From contig VFZG01000030.1 of the NCBI GenBank assembly GCA_016871275.1, positions 1-45,917 of the forward strand: 45,917 nt of DNA. The letters are read 5' to 3'. Origin of the DNA: Acidimicrobiia bacterium. Lineage in GTDB: Bacteria > Acidobacteriota > Vicinamibacteria > Vicinamibacterales > UBA2999. The notes under the pieces were generated by a model. It was given only the letters and a program-made list of their open reading frames with translations, had not been told where the DNA came from and made no database searches. This document shows, piece by piece, positions 8,267 through 15,303 of this stretch (within the stretch, counting starts at the first letter, position 1; every line of letters starts with the position of its first letter). The position numbers and the translations under genes are program-made.

Positions 8267-9880
8267 TTACTGCGTGCGCACCGGCACGCCGGCGGCCGGC
8301 CCGCTGCGTCCGACCCAGCGGCGGCCGCGGCGCCAGCCGAGGACAATCGCCGTGCCGCTCACGGCGATGCCGCCAAGGCTGAGGGCGATGACGACGAGGT
8401 CCCAGGCCGGGCGGGCGAAGTAGAGCCCGGGCAGATCGAGGGAATGCAGGCCCTGATACAGCCAGCGGTTGAGGCGGCTAAGGCGCTCCTCCTTCCTCAC
8501 GAGCTGGCCGGACTGCGGATCGGCGTACAGCCACGTGCCGACGGCGTCGTCGAACTTCACGCGCAGCACCGGCAGCGGACGGCCGCCGTCGCGATCGTAG
8601 TAATAGGCGTCGTACTGATCGAGCCAGGTCGACTCGACGACCGCCGCATTGGGCACGGCCCGGTGCGTCAGACGCTCCACCGAGGCCCGATCGAAGCGGT
8701 CGATGAGCGAGCGACCGGGATCGCCGAGGCGCGTGAGACGGCGCTCAAGCGCGGTCTGTGGCGACAGAAAGGCCGCCAGGTCGGTGTTGGTCCACTGCCC
8801 GGCGTCGGCGGCGCGTGGCGGCCGGTAGGCCGACAGATACGCCGCGCCATCGAACTGCAGCAGATCGGCCTCACGGGCGGGAAACGTGTCGGCCAGGGCG
8901 CCGGCGGCATCACGGATGGCGGCGACATCGAGCCGATCGAGGTCCAGTGGGCCGCCGGCCAGCACGTCGCGCTGCTCGCGGCTCGGCGAACTGCCGGGAC
9001 TCCAGTCCCAGGGGTTCATCGACAACATGCCACTCAGGATCCACGTGAAGGTGATGACGCCGAAGATGAGGCCGCCGTAGTGGTGCCACTTCATCAGGCC
9101 GGCGTACGGAGAGCGCGACGGCGCGCTGGCGCCCCGCAGGCGGTAGCGCGGTTGGCGCGACCAGCGCCACAGCCCGGCCGCGAGTCCGCTCAGCGCCATC
9201 ACGCAGCCAAATAGCGATCCGTAGACGATGAGGGCGTCCCACAGGCCGGCGTGCCGGCGCAGCGGCGTGAAATACACCCAGTGCAGCACGGCGCCGGCAT
9301 AACCCCAGAAGCGACCGCGCGCGTCGGTCTTCATGACGATGTCGCCCGTGCGGGCCGAGAGGTAGAGGTGGGTGCCGGCGGCATCACCGAGCGCCAGGCG
9401 GTGCAGCGGCATCTGGGCGCGAATGACGCTGCTGAGCGTCCATTGATCGGAGTCTTCGAGCCGCACGTCGTGATGCACCGTGTCAGCATGCTCGGGCACG
9501 AAGGCACGCACAGCCGCGACGGCCTCCAGCGCGGCCACTTCGCCGAGCGGCGCGCCAGTGTCGGCGTAGACGGCGCGCCACTGGGAGCCGCGAGCGAAAC
9601 GGTACACGGGTCGCCCCTGCCACATCCCGATGCGCAACCGGTCCGGCCCGGTATCGAGCGCATAGCCGGCACCTCGCGCGGCGTCGGCGGGCGTCACCGC
9701 CACCGTCGTCAGGTCGAGCGGCGGCAGTCGCATCAGACGCTCTTCCGCGGTGAGCCGCGGCATGCGGGCATACATCATCACGATGCCAGAGGCGAACCAC
9801 ACGAGGAAGAGCCCGCAGAACGCCAGGCCGAGCCAACGGTGGGTGTAGATCAGCCAGCGGGTGACGGTCGCGCGCGACAT
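8267..9880 (-). CDS. PepSY-associated TM-domain protein
   Basis: This 537-residue membrane protein starts with TRWLIYTHRWLGLAFCGLFL, the typical first span of PepSY-TM proteins with its His residues. A large periplasmic PepSY-like region follows, then spans near residues 190-245 (LHWVYFTPL, LIVYGSLFGCVMALSGLAAGL), KWHHYGGLIFGVITFTWILSG at about 270, a second soluble domain, and a last span near the C terminus (LVVIALSLGGIAVSGTAIVLG). Relatives often accompany siderophore receptors or act as ferric reductases or protease regulators; here no iron gene is adjacent, so a redox role is only a guess. It lies 131 bp upstream of the phosphatase start on the same strand. Confidence 0.82.
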   Translation of the reverse strand: MSRATVTRWLIYTHRWLGLAFCGLFLVWFASGIVMMYARMPRLTAEERLMRLPPLDLTTVAVTPADAARGAGYALDTGPDRLRIGMWQGRPVYRFARGSQWRAVYADTGAPLGEVAALEAVAAVRAFVPEHADTVHHDVRLEDSDQWTLSSVIRAQMPLHRLALGDAAGTHLYLSARTGDIVMKTDARGRFWGYAGAVLHWVYFTPLRRHAGLWDALIVYGSLFGCVMALSGLAAGLWRWSRQPRYRLRGASAPSRSPYAGLMKWHHYGGLIFGVITFTWILSGMLSMNPWDWSPGSSPSREQRDVLAGGPLDLDRLDVAAIRDAAGALADTFPAREADLLQFDGAAYLSAYRPPRAADAGQWTNTDLAAFLSPQTALERRLTRLGDPGRSLIDRFDRASVERLTHRAVPNAAVVESTWLDQYDAYYYDRDGGRPLPVLRVKFDDAVGTWLYADPQSGQLVRKEERLSRLNRWLYQGLHSLDLPGLYFARPAWDLVVIALSLGGIAVSGTAIVLGWRRGRRWVGRSGPAAGVPVRTQ

Positions 9881-9936
9881 TGCGCCACCAATGTGCCTTA
9901 AAACGACGAGGGGCCTGGTGTCGAAGCATCGCCGTG

Positions 9937-9970
9937 CGTGGTGCGCAAGCGCACCGTGTGGCGCACCACG
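9937..9970 (+). promoter_or_regulatory. Three-arm hairpin in the leader of the small lipoprotein/mogA group
   Basis: CGTGGTGCGC (9937-9946) is perfectly complementary to GCGCACCACG (9961-9970). The same first arm can instead pair through GGTGCGC with GCGCACC (9949-9955) around a two-base AA loop. The second and third arms therefore compete for the first. It lies 20 bp before the ATG at 9991 and 57 bp upstream of the divergent PepSY gene start. The dyads are seen directly; a regulatory role is inference. Confidence 0.5.
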
Positions 9971-9990
9971 GGCGACGCCGGCAAGCCGTT

Positions 9991-10152
9991 ATGATCACCG
10001 GCATGCCGGTACGCCTGTCCATCGCCCTGCTTATGCTCCTTGGTGCCGCGTGTCGTTCGGCGGCGCCGCTGCCCGTCGCCGCGGTCGCGCCGTTCGGCAC
10101 CCGCTACATCCTGCTGCCCAATCCGATGTACGGGAGCTGGCAGCCGCGATGA
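9991..10152 (+). CDS. Small putative lipoprotein
   Basis: A 53-residue frame has a short hydrophobic signal (RLSIALLMLLGAAC) with a good lipobox, LGAAC, so the mature product would be about 35 residues, Pro/Ala-rich and ending YGSWQPR. An internal ATG at 10003 (MPVRLS) is an equally good start. The stop TGA overlaps the ATG of the next gene (ATGA), which points to translational coupling. I do not recognise the family. Confidence 0.5.
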   Translation: MITGMPVRLSIALLMLLGAACRSAAPLPVAAVAPFGTRYILLPNPMYGSWQPR

Positions 10153-10748
10153 CGGCTGCACCGGACTTCGACCGGCCGGCGCGTCTCGGGCTGGTTTCTG
10201 TGAGCGACCGCGCATCGGCAGGCGTCTACACGGACGAGGGCCTGCCGTCGCTGCGCGCCTGGCTCGGCATCGCGCTCGCCACGCCGTGGACGGCGGTTGA
10301 GCGGCTCATCGCCGATGATCAGGCCGCAATCGAAGCCACCCTCATCGAACTCGTCGATACGGTGGGCTGCGACCTCGTGCTCACGACCGGGGGCACGGGG
10401 CCGGCGCCGCGCGATGTCACGCCCGAGGCCACGCTTGCGGTCGCGCACCGCGAGTTGCCTGGCTTCGGCGAACAGATGCGGCAGGTCAGCATGCGCGCGG
10501 TGCCGACGGCGATCCTGTCACGGCAGGTGGCCGTGATCCGCGGGCGCGCCCTCATCGTGAACCTGCCGGGACGCCCGACCGCCATCCGCGAAACACTCGA
10601 AGGCCCGCGGTCGCCGGATGGCTCGCTGGCCATGCCCGGGATCTTCGCCGCCGTGCCCTACTGCCTCGACCTCATCGGCGGCCCGTATGTGAATACCCAC
10701 GCGGCCGTCGTCGCGGCGTTCCGGCCCGCGTCGGCACGCCGTCGCTGA
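10149..10748 (+). CDS. MogA/MoaB-type molybdopterin adenylyltransferase
   Basis: This 199-residue cytoplasmic protein has the MoCF-binding fold: LGLVSVSDRASAG at the N terminus, VLTTGGTGPAPRDVTPE at about residues 75-92 (the molybdopterin/AMP-binding signature), MRQVSMRAVPTAILSR, and VNLPGRPTAIRETLEG. Family role: adenylation of molybdopterin before molybdenum insertion. Length and the DVTPEATLAV segment fit MogA better than short MoaB, but I would not choose between them. Its start overlaps the stop of the lipoprotein gene. It could serve molybdoenzymes encoded elsewhere; none is in the window. Confidence 0.88.
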   Translation: MTAAPDFDRPARLGLVSVSDRASAGVYTDEGLPSLRAWLGIALATPWTAVERLIADDQAAIEATLIELVDTVGCDLVLTTGGTGPAPRDVTPEATLAVAHRELPGFGEQMRQVSMRAVPTAILSRQVAVIRGRALIVNLPGRPTAIRETLEGPRSPDGSLAMPGIFAAVPYCLDLIGGPYVNTHAAVVAAFRPASARRR

Positions 10749-10814
10749 GGCCGGCGCAACCCGTGCTTTAACTATGACGTGAACCCACTTCCCCAGACAA
10801 AGGACCACAGCCGC

Positions 10815-11192
10815 ATGACCGTCGCCTATCTCTTCGCTACCAACATGGCCAGCACCACAAAACTCGCCACGATGATCCTGCCGCAGCTCGAACGCGGCAC
10901 GCACGGCGTCAAGGTGGCCGGCATGATGTTCTTCGACGACAACCTCTACTGCCTGCGCGCCGGCGACCCGGTGGGCGAGCGCCTGGCGAAGGTGGCAGCC
11001 GAGCAGGGCATCCTGCTGATGGTCTGCGACCAGTGCGCCGTGCGCCGTGGCCTCGCCGACGGCACGTTCGACCAGTGCGGCACGGGCAGTGTGACGGCCA
11101 AAGGTTTCGTGAACGGTGTCGTCGCCGGCTGTTTCCCGCAGCTCTACGCCGCCCTCGGCGGCGCCAAGCCCGACCAGGTCATCACGCTCTGA
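10815..11192 (+). CDS. DsrE-like protein (SaoD-like)
   Basis: This 125-residue protein has the DsrE/F-like fold pattern: AYLFATNMAS, GVKVAGMMFFDDNLYCL, GERLAKVAAEQGILLMVCDQCAVRRGL, and GFVNGVVAGCFPQLYAAL. Two Cys in CDQC and another in AGCFP are candidates for sulfur or selenium relay chemistry, as in DsrE relatives; the closest named group I can think of is SaoD, which I could not verify. An upstream in-frame start at 10779 exists, but AAAGGA sits about 9 bases before ATG 10815. It follows the MogA-like gene by 66 bp on the same strand and may be co-transcribed. Confidence 0.7.
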   Translation: MTVAYLFATNMASTTKLATMILPQLERGTHGVKVAGMMFFDDNLYCLRAGDPVGERLAKVAAEQGILLMVCDQCAVRRGLADGTFDQCGTGSVTAKGFVNGVVAGCFPQLYAALGGAKPDQVITL

Positions 11193-11372
11193 CGGCCGAA
11201 CCGTTGCGCAGCAACAGGTGGCGCTCCACTTGGGTCAGATCCTTGATGGCCATCGGTCGATGCTGCACCCGATGTCCCGCCGCGCTGGTGCCATCCGACA
11301 GTATCCGCCTCACGAACCTCTGGCACCCTAGGAAGGTCGCGCCGGATTCCGTGCGCATGCAGGAGGCTTCAG

Positions 11373-11528
11373 ATGCCACGCATCGTCGTCAAGCCCGTTC
11401 CGACGGTCGGAACCGGCTTTTTCTACACGACCATGAAGAACCAGGAGACGACGACCAAGAAGCTCGAGTTGCGAAAGTGCGATCCACGCATCCGCAAACA
11501 CGTGGTGTGCACGGAAGGCAAAGCCTAG
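11373..11528 (+). CDS. rpmG: 50S ribosomal protein L33
   Basis: This 51-residue protein contains [25 protein letters not shown] and [12 protein letters not shown], a clear match to L33. The start has an excellent AGGAGG 7-8 bases upstream. It lacks the CxxC...CxxC zinc motif of C+ L33 and so resembles the zinc-independent type, but has single Cys at residues 36 and 46 where that type usually has Tyr. It lies alone, away from rRNA or rpl genes, and ends 17 bp from the convergent zinc-type ATPase gene. Zinc-free L33 paralogues are often Zur-controlled; no Zur site was recognised upstream, so that link is inference. Confidence 0.9.
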   Translation: MPRIVVKPVPTVGTGFFYTTMKNQETTTKKLELRKCDPRIRKHVVCTEGKA

Positions 11529-11545
11529 TCACGGCCCGCCACGGG

Positions 11546-13786
11546 TCAGTGCGATTGTGCCGCCTGGTAGGTGTGTCCGCCCTCACCGTCGTGATGATGA
11601 TGGTGATGGGATACCGGCGGCGCCTGCATGCGAAGCAGCCGCAGGCCGTTCATGGTGACGGCGAGTGTCGCCCCCGTGTCGGCGAGCACGGCCATCCAGA
11701 GCGTGGCCTCGCCGAGCGCGGCCGCCACGAGGAACGCCACCTTGATGCCGACGGCGAACCACAGGTTCTGCTGTATTACGCGCAGCGTGCGCCGGGCGTG
11801 TTCCACGAGCCACGGCAAATAACGCAGATCGTTGTGCACGAGCACGACGTCGGCAGCATCGAGGGCCGCGTCGGTGGCTCGCGGGCCCGCAGCCACACCG
11901 AGTGTGGCCGCCACGAGCGCCGGCACGTCATTGATGCCGTCGCCCACCATCGCCACGGGGCCGCGCATGCCCAGCTCCGCAATCGCCGCCGCCTTGTCGG
12001 TCGGCGTGCATTCGCCGCGGACCTCGCTCACGTGCATGGCCTGTGCGGTCGCCTGGACGGCTGCCGCATGGTCGCCTGACAGAATCACGAGCTGGCGGAC
12101 GCCCCGGGCCCGCAGCAACTGGGCCGCCGTGATCGCGTCGGCGCGCGTCGTGTCATGCGCCCCCAACACCGCCCACAACTCAGCGCCGCTGCCGCAGGCC
12201 ACCACGGTCAGGCCGGCGGCGTGCAGGCGCGCGATCTCTGCGGCTGCCTCGTCGCCCACCTGCGCGTGCTCGCCAAGGAACTGGGCGCTGCCGATCCAGA
12301 ACTTGTGGCCCCAGGCCTGGCCGACAACGCCCCGTCCGGGCACCGCCTGCACGTCGCGCACGCGTGCCGCGCGTTCGGCGACGCCGCGGCTGGCGGCGAA
12401 GGTCACGAGCGCATGCGCCAGCGGATGCTCGCTGCGGGTTTCGAGCGCCACGATATGCTCAAGGACCTCGCGCTCGGTGCGCGCGCCGAGTAAGCGCAGG
12501 CTCACGATCTTTGGACGGCCGGTCGTGACCACTCCGGTCTTGTCGAACGCCACCGCGCGCAGTGTGGCGAACCGTTCGAGGTGCTCGCCGCCCTTGACCA
12601 GCACGCCGTGCCGGGCCGCCGCCGAGATGGCAGCCACGATGGTGACCGGCGTCGAGATCACGAGGGCGCACGGGCAGGCCACGAGCGTGACCACGAGGCC
12701 GCGGCGGAACCATTCCTCCCAAACGCCGAAACCGAGCAGCGGCGGCACCAGCCACACCCCGAGGGCAAGCACGACGACCACGGGCGTGTAGACACCAGCG
12801 AAACGCTCTACCCAGCGCTCGGCTTCGGTGCGGCCCTGCCGGGCATGCTCCACCGCCCTGTGCATCCGCGCCAGGCTGCTCTCGTCAGCGCGGCCGCGCG
12901 CGCGGATCTCGAGCGCGCCCGAGCCGTTCACCGAACCGGCGGTGACGAGGTTGCCCACCCTCTTCAGCACGGGCGTCGGCTCCCCCGTTGTGGCCGATTC
13001 GTCGACGCTCGACGACCCGGAGATCACGTCCGCATCCACGGGAATACGCTCGCCGGGCTTCACGCGAAGCACCATGCCTGGCTCGATGTCGTGCACGGCC
13101 ACATCGTGTTCGTGACCGTCTATGCAGCAGCAGGCATGCCCCGCAGTGCCCTGCATCAGCGCCCCCACGGATCGACGGGCTCGAGCGGCGCTCCATGCTT
13201 CGAGCAGCTGCGACCCGGCAAAGAGACTCGCCACCGCGGCGGCTTCCGAGACTTCGCCCAGCCACGCAGCGCCGGCGATCGCGATGACGACCAAGACGTG
13301 CATGTCGAACCGGCCGGCGCGTGCGGAGGTGAGGGCCTTCGGCAGGATGATCACGCTCGCCGTGAGCGCGGCCAGGGCATACGCAGTGGTGCTCACCCAG
13401 GCCGGGCCGTCGGCTTCGACGTCGGCCACGAGTGACAGCCAGGCTCCGCCAGACTCGATGAACTGCGTCGCGACCGCCACGGCCAGCGAGGACGCGCTGA
13501 GGATGCTCAACCACCACACGCGGGGCTCGACCGCAAGCTCGAGCACGGCCTCCTCGGGCTGCACGAGCCGCAGGCCCGCGCGGGTGACCGCCGCCGAGAC
13601 GAGCGGGAGCGTGGCTGGGGCGGCCAGGCGGAACGACACGCGCGACCGGACCTGATCGATATGCACGTCCGAGACGCCGGCCTGACGGTCGAGGGCCCGC
13701 CGCAACGCCCCCACCTCTTCGGCGCAATGCAGGCCAATCACCTGCAGGTCGACGGGCTCATCAACTACTGAGTTATTTAATTGCAT
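11546..13786 (-). CDS. zntA: P1B-type heavy-metal (Zn/Cd/Pb) efflux ATPase
   Basis: This 746-residue pump has an N-terminal HMA-like domain ([17 protein letters not shown], one Cys followed by paired Glu). It also has eight predicted spans, the actuator ([15 protein letters not shown]), the metal-site span with CPC ([11 protein letters not shown]), the phosphorylation site [12 protein letters not shown], the SEHPLA nucleotide motif and [10 protein letters not shown]. An unusual Cys/His cluster, [13 protein letters not shown], precedes the actuator, and the C terminus ends in [15 protein letters not shown] with these accessory sites fits the Zn/Cd/Pb subgroup rather than copper. The start at 13786 is 29 bp from the divergent repressor start, so both are likely controlled together. 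Confidence 0.9.
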   Translation of the reverse strand: MQLNNSVVDEPVDLQVIGLHCAEEVGALRRALDRQAGVSDVHIDQVRSRVSFRLAAPATLPLVSAAVTRAGLRLVQPEEAVLELAVEPRVWWLSILSASSLAVAVATQFIESGGAWLSLVADVEADGPAWVSTTAYALAALTASVIILPKALTSARAGRFDMHVLVVIAIAGAAWLGEVSEAAAVASLFAGSQLLEAWSAARARRSVGALMQGTAGHACCCIDGHEHDVAVHDIEPGMVLRVKPGERIPVDADVISGSSSVDESATTGEPTPVLKRVGNLVTAGSVNGSGALEIRARGRADESSLARMHRAVEHARQGRTEAERWVERFAGVYTPVVVVLALGVWLVPPLLGFGVWEEWFRRGLVVTLVACPCALVISTPVTIVAAISAAARHGVLVKGGEHLERFATLRAVAFDKTGVVTTGRPKIVSLRLLGARTEREVLEHIVALETRSEHPLAHALVTFAASRGVAERAARVRDVQAVPGRGVVGQAWGHKFWIGSAQFLGEHAQVGDEAAAEIARLHAAGLTVVACGSGAELWAVLGAHDTTRADAITAAQLLRARGVRQLVILSGDHAAAVQATAQAMHVSEVRGECTPTDKAAAIAELGMRGPVAMVGDGINDVPALVAATLGVAAGPRATDAALDAADVVLVHNDLRYLPWLVEHARRTLRVIQQNLWFAVGIKVAFLVAAALGEATLWMAVLADTGATLAVTMNGLRLLRMQAPPVSHHHHHHDGEGGHTYQAAQSH

Positions 13787-13815
13787 TATTACGCAACTAT
13801 TGGTAAATTCTTCCC
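13775..13815. promoter_or_regulatory. Divergent operator/promoter between repressor and efflux pump
   Basis: Only 29 bp separate the two start codons. An AT-rich imperfect dyad, AATTGC-N8-GCAACT, spans 13779-13798, covering the pump start. For the repressor, TTGCAT (13781) and TAAATT (13804) are spaced by 17 bp and would place transcription at or next to its ATG, with no Shine-Dalgarno, so the transcript may be leaderless. The dyad fits an ArsR/SmtB-type operator in size and AT content. Binding is inferred. Confidence 0.5.
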
Positions 13816-14190
13816 ATGGCCTGCCTCGACACACCCGTCGCCCTCGAGACGTGCGATCCGCCGCATTCCCCTAGTGCCCTGCCGCCGCTCGATGGCTCGC
13901 CCGCCGCCCTGGAGCGGGCCACGCGGCTCTTCCGCGCCCTCGGCGACGAGGGCCGGTTGCGGCTGCTGACGCGGCTGGCGACGGCACCGGCCTGCGTGAC
14001 GGATATTGCCGAGGCGGAAGGCGAGAGCCTGCCGACCATCTCGCAGCGGATCCGTGTGCTGCGCAACGAGCGGCTCGTCACCAGGCGCCGGGACGGCCGG
14101 CACATTACCTACGCCCTTGCCGACGACCATGTGTTGGCCATCGTGCGGGCGGCGATCGACCACGCAGCGGAGAGTCGGCAACCCACGTAA
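13816..14190 (+). CDS. ArsR/SmtB-family metal-responsive repressor
   Basis: This 124-residue winged-helix repressor has [18 protein letters not shown], the recognition helix region [19 protein letters not shown] and the wing [14 protein letters not shown]. The alpha-5 metal site of SmtB is intact: D103, H105, H116 and E119 (D-x-H ... H-x-x-E), typical of Zn(II) or Co(II) sensors. Extra Cys at residues 3 and 13 near the N terminus could form an alpha-3N-type site. It is divergent from the efflux ATPase and 18 bp upstream of the His-rich gene, so it most likely represses both when zinc is low. Confidence 0.9.
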   Translation: MACLDTPVALETCDPPHSPSALPPLDGSPAALERATRLFRALGDEGRLRLLTRLATAPACVTDIAEAEGESLPTISQRIRVLRNERLVTRRRDGRHITYALADDHVLAIVRAAIDHAAESRQPT

Positions 14191-14208
14191 GCCTTGAGGA
14201 GCATCGTC

Positions 14209-14559
14209 ATGTCCGAGACCCATCGTATCCACGCAAATCACCCCCATCAGCACGGCCCCGGCTGTGGCCATCAGGCTATCGTCCACGACGGCCACGTCGA
14301 TTACCTGCACGACGGCCATCTGCATCACCTGCATGAGGGTCACGTCGACGAGCACACGCTCGCCGTCACCGCCGCCAATCCGGCGGCCTGCACTCCCGAC
14401 CATGCATGCGGCGCACACGATACGACGCACGTGCATGGTCCGGCGTGTGGCCATCAGGCCGTGCCGCACGGCGACCACATCGACTTCCTCGTGAACGGCC
14501 ACCTGCACCACCCGCACGGCTCACACTGCGACGACCACGGACGCGTGGTGCTCGCCTGA
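14209..14559 (+). CDS. Histidine-rich metal-binding protein
   Basis: This 116-residue cytoplasmic protein has no signal peptide; by my count it has 28 His and 5 Cys. It is built of two related halves: HGPGCGHQAIVHDGHVDYL followed by GHLHHLHEGH, and HGPACGHQAVPHGDHIDFL followed by GHLHHPHGSH. It probably buffers zinc or related metals. GAGGAG lies 8 bases before ATG 14209; an in-frame start 15 bases earlier is less well placed. It follows the repressor by 18 bp, so the two form an operon closed by the hairpin at 14567. The family is widespread but uncharacterised as far as I know. Confidence 0.85.
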   Translation: MSETHRIHANHPHQHGPGCGHQAIVHDGHVDYLHDGHLHHLHEGHVDEHTLAVTAANPAACTPDHACGAHDTTHVHGPACGHQAVPHGDHIDFLVNGHLHHPHGSHCDDHGRVVLA

Positions 14560-14566
14560 CATCGCG

Positions 14567-14605
14567 CACACTGGCCGGACGCCCTCACGGCGTCTGGCCA
14601 GTGTG
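14567..14605 (+). terminator. Strong hairpin after the His-rich gene
   Basis: CACACTGGCC pairs with GGCCAGTGTG, then one mismatch, then GACGCC pairs with GGCGTC around a 5-base loop: 16 pairs in all. It starts 7 bp after the stop codon. There is no T-run after it on the plus strand, so it is a likely but non-canonical terminator or mRNA 3'-end stabiliser. Confidence 0.75.
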
Positions 14606-15238
14606 TCGATTCACACTGCGCCGCCGCTACCGCCGAGCAATAGACGGTTGCTGGAGCCGGATGAACGGCACCGGAACGGTGCCAAGCAGCGCTCGCGCGC
14701 GAATCGCGGCAGGACGACTCCGCGCTTGCAAGCACGTACCATTCGAAGAAGGCAATGCCTCGAGCCGAGGGGCACTCAGCTCACGGTTCGTTGGGTGCCG
14801 TCGCGCCGGGATGGAGACGATTTCGCCATTCTCCCGCTGGTAGGCAATGCCGATGCGGCAACGGCGCCCGTCAGAACTGGAGGAACTGGTCGAGCCCTTG
14901 TAGCGCGCGACAGTCTGCCCCTTTATTGCGTGCCGCGATTGCTGTGATGGACCAGATGCGTGGGCCGGTCGCCGCAGCGGGCGTAGATCGCTTGTTCGCG
15001 CGGATCGCGGACCGGTACTTCCACACCCGGAGATACCAGAACCCCTCGCTCTTGCTCCATTCGACCCTCCTGCTGGAGGAGTCAGAATTAGTGTCGCAAG
15101 GGGTCAATATCACTGTCGCTCGACAGTCCTATGGTCATGGTCGCTGCAACAGCGAGGTCAAGGATGCCCTCGATACGCCGGTGGGTTCGGCGGGCCGCCA
15201 GGAAGGCGAAGGCGCTGAAGCAGGCGAACCCTGTGGCT
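14606..15238. other. 633-bp stretch without a supported gene
   Basis: Several short frames exist on both strands (for example minus 14871-15113 and 15088-15273, plus 14755-15252), but none shows a recognisable domain or a good ribosome binding site. Codon use looks unlike the neighbours. It may hold decayed gene remnants. No repeat copy or attC-like site was seen here. Confidence 0.5.
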
Positions 15239-15274
15239 TGGTGATGTGGTGATCCATCGGATCGCCACATCACC
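15239..15274 (-). terminator. Hairpin downstream of the BNR-repeat protein gene
   Basis: TGGTGATGTGG pairs with CCACATCACCA, then a G-T wobble, then GATCC with GGATC around the loop ATC. It begins 30 bp past the stop codon of the minus-strand gene. No T-run follows, so termination is probable rather than proven. Confidence 0.6.
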
Positions 15275-15303
15275 AGCTCACCAGAACTCCAGACAGCCCC
15301 TGG

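Noticed and set aside
11193-11372. Zur-type operator before rpmG
   Set aside because: I looked for an AT-rich palindrome such as GTTATA...TATAAC and found none.
11182-11379. Minus-strand 65-codon frame between the DsrE-like gene and rpmG
   Set aside because: No recognisable family, no ribosome binding site, and it overlaps the Shine-Dalgarno and start of rpmG.
14871-15273. Short frames in the gap after the His-rich gene
   Set aside because: No domain or start signal on either strand; kept only as a non-coding stretch.
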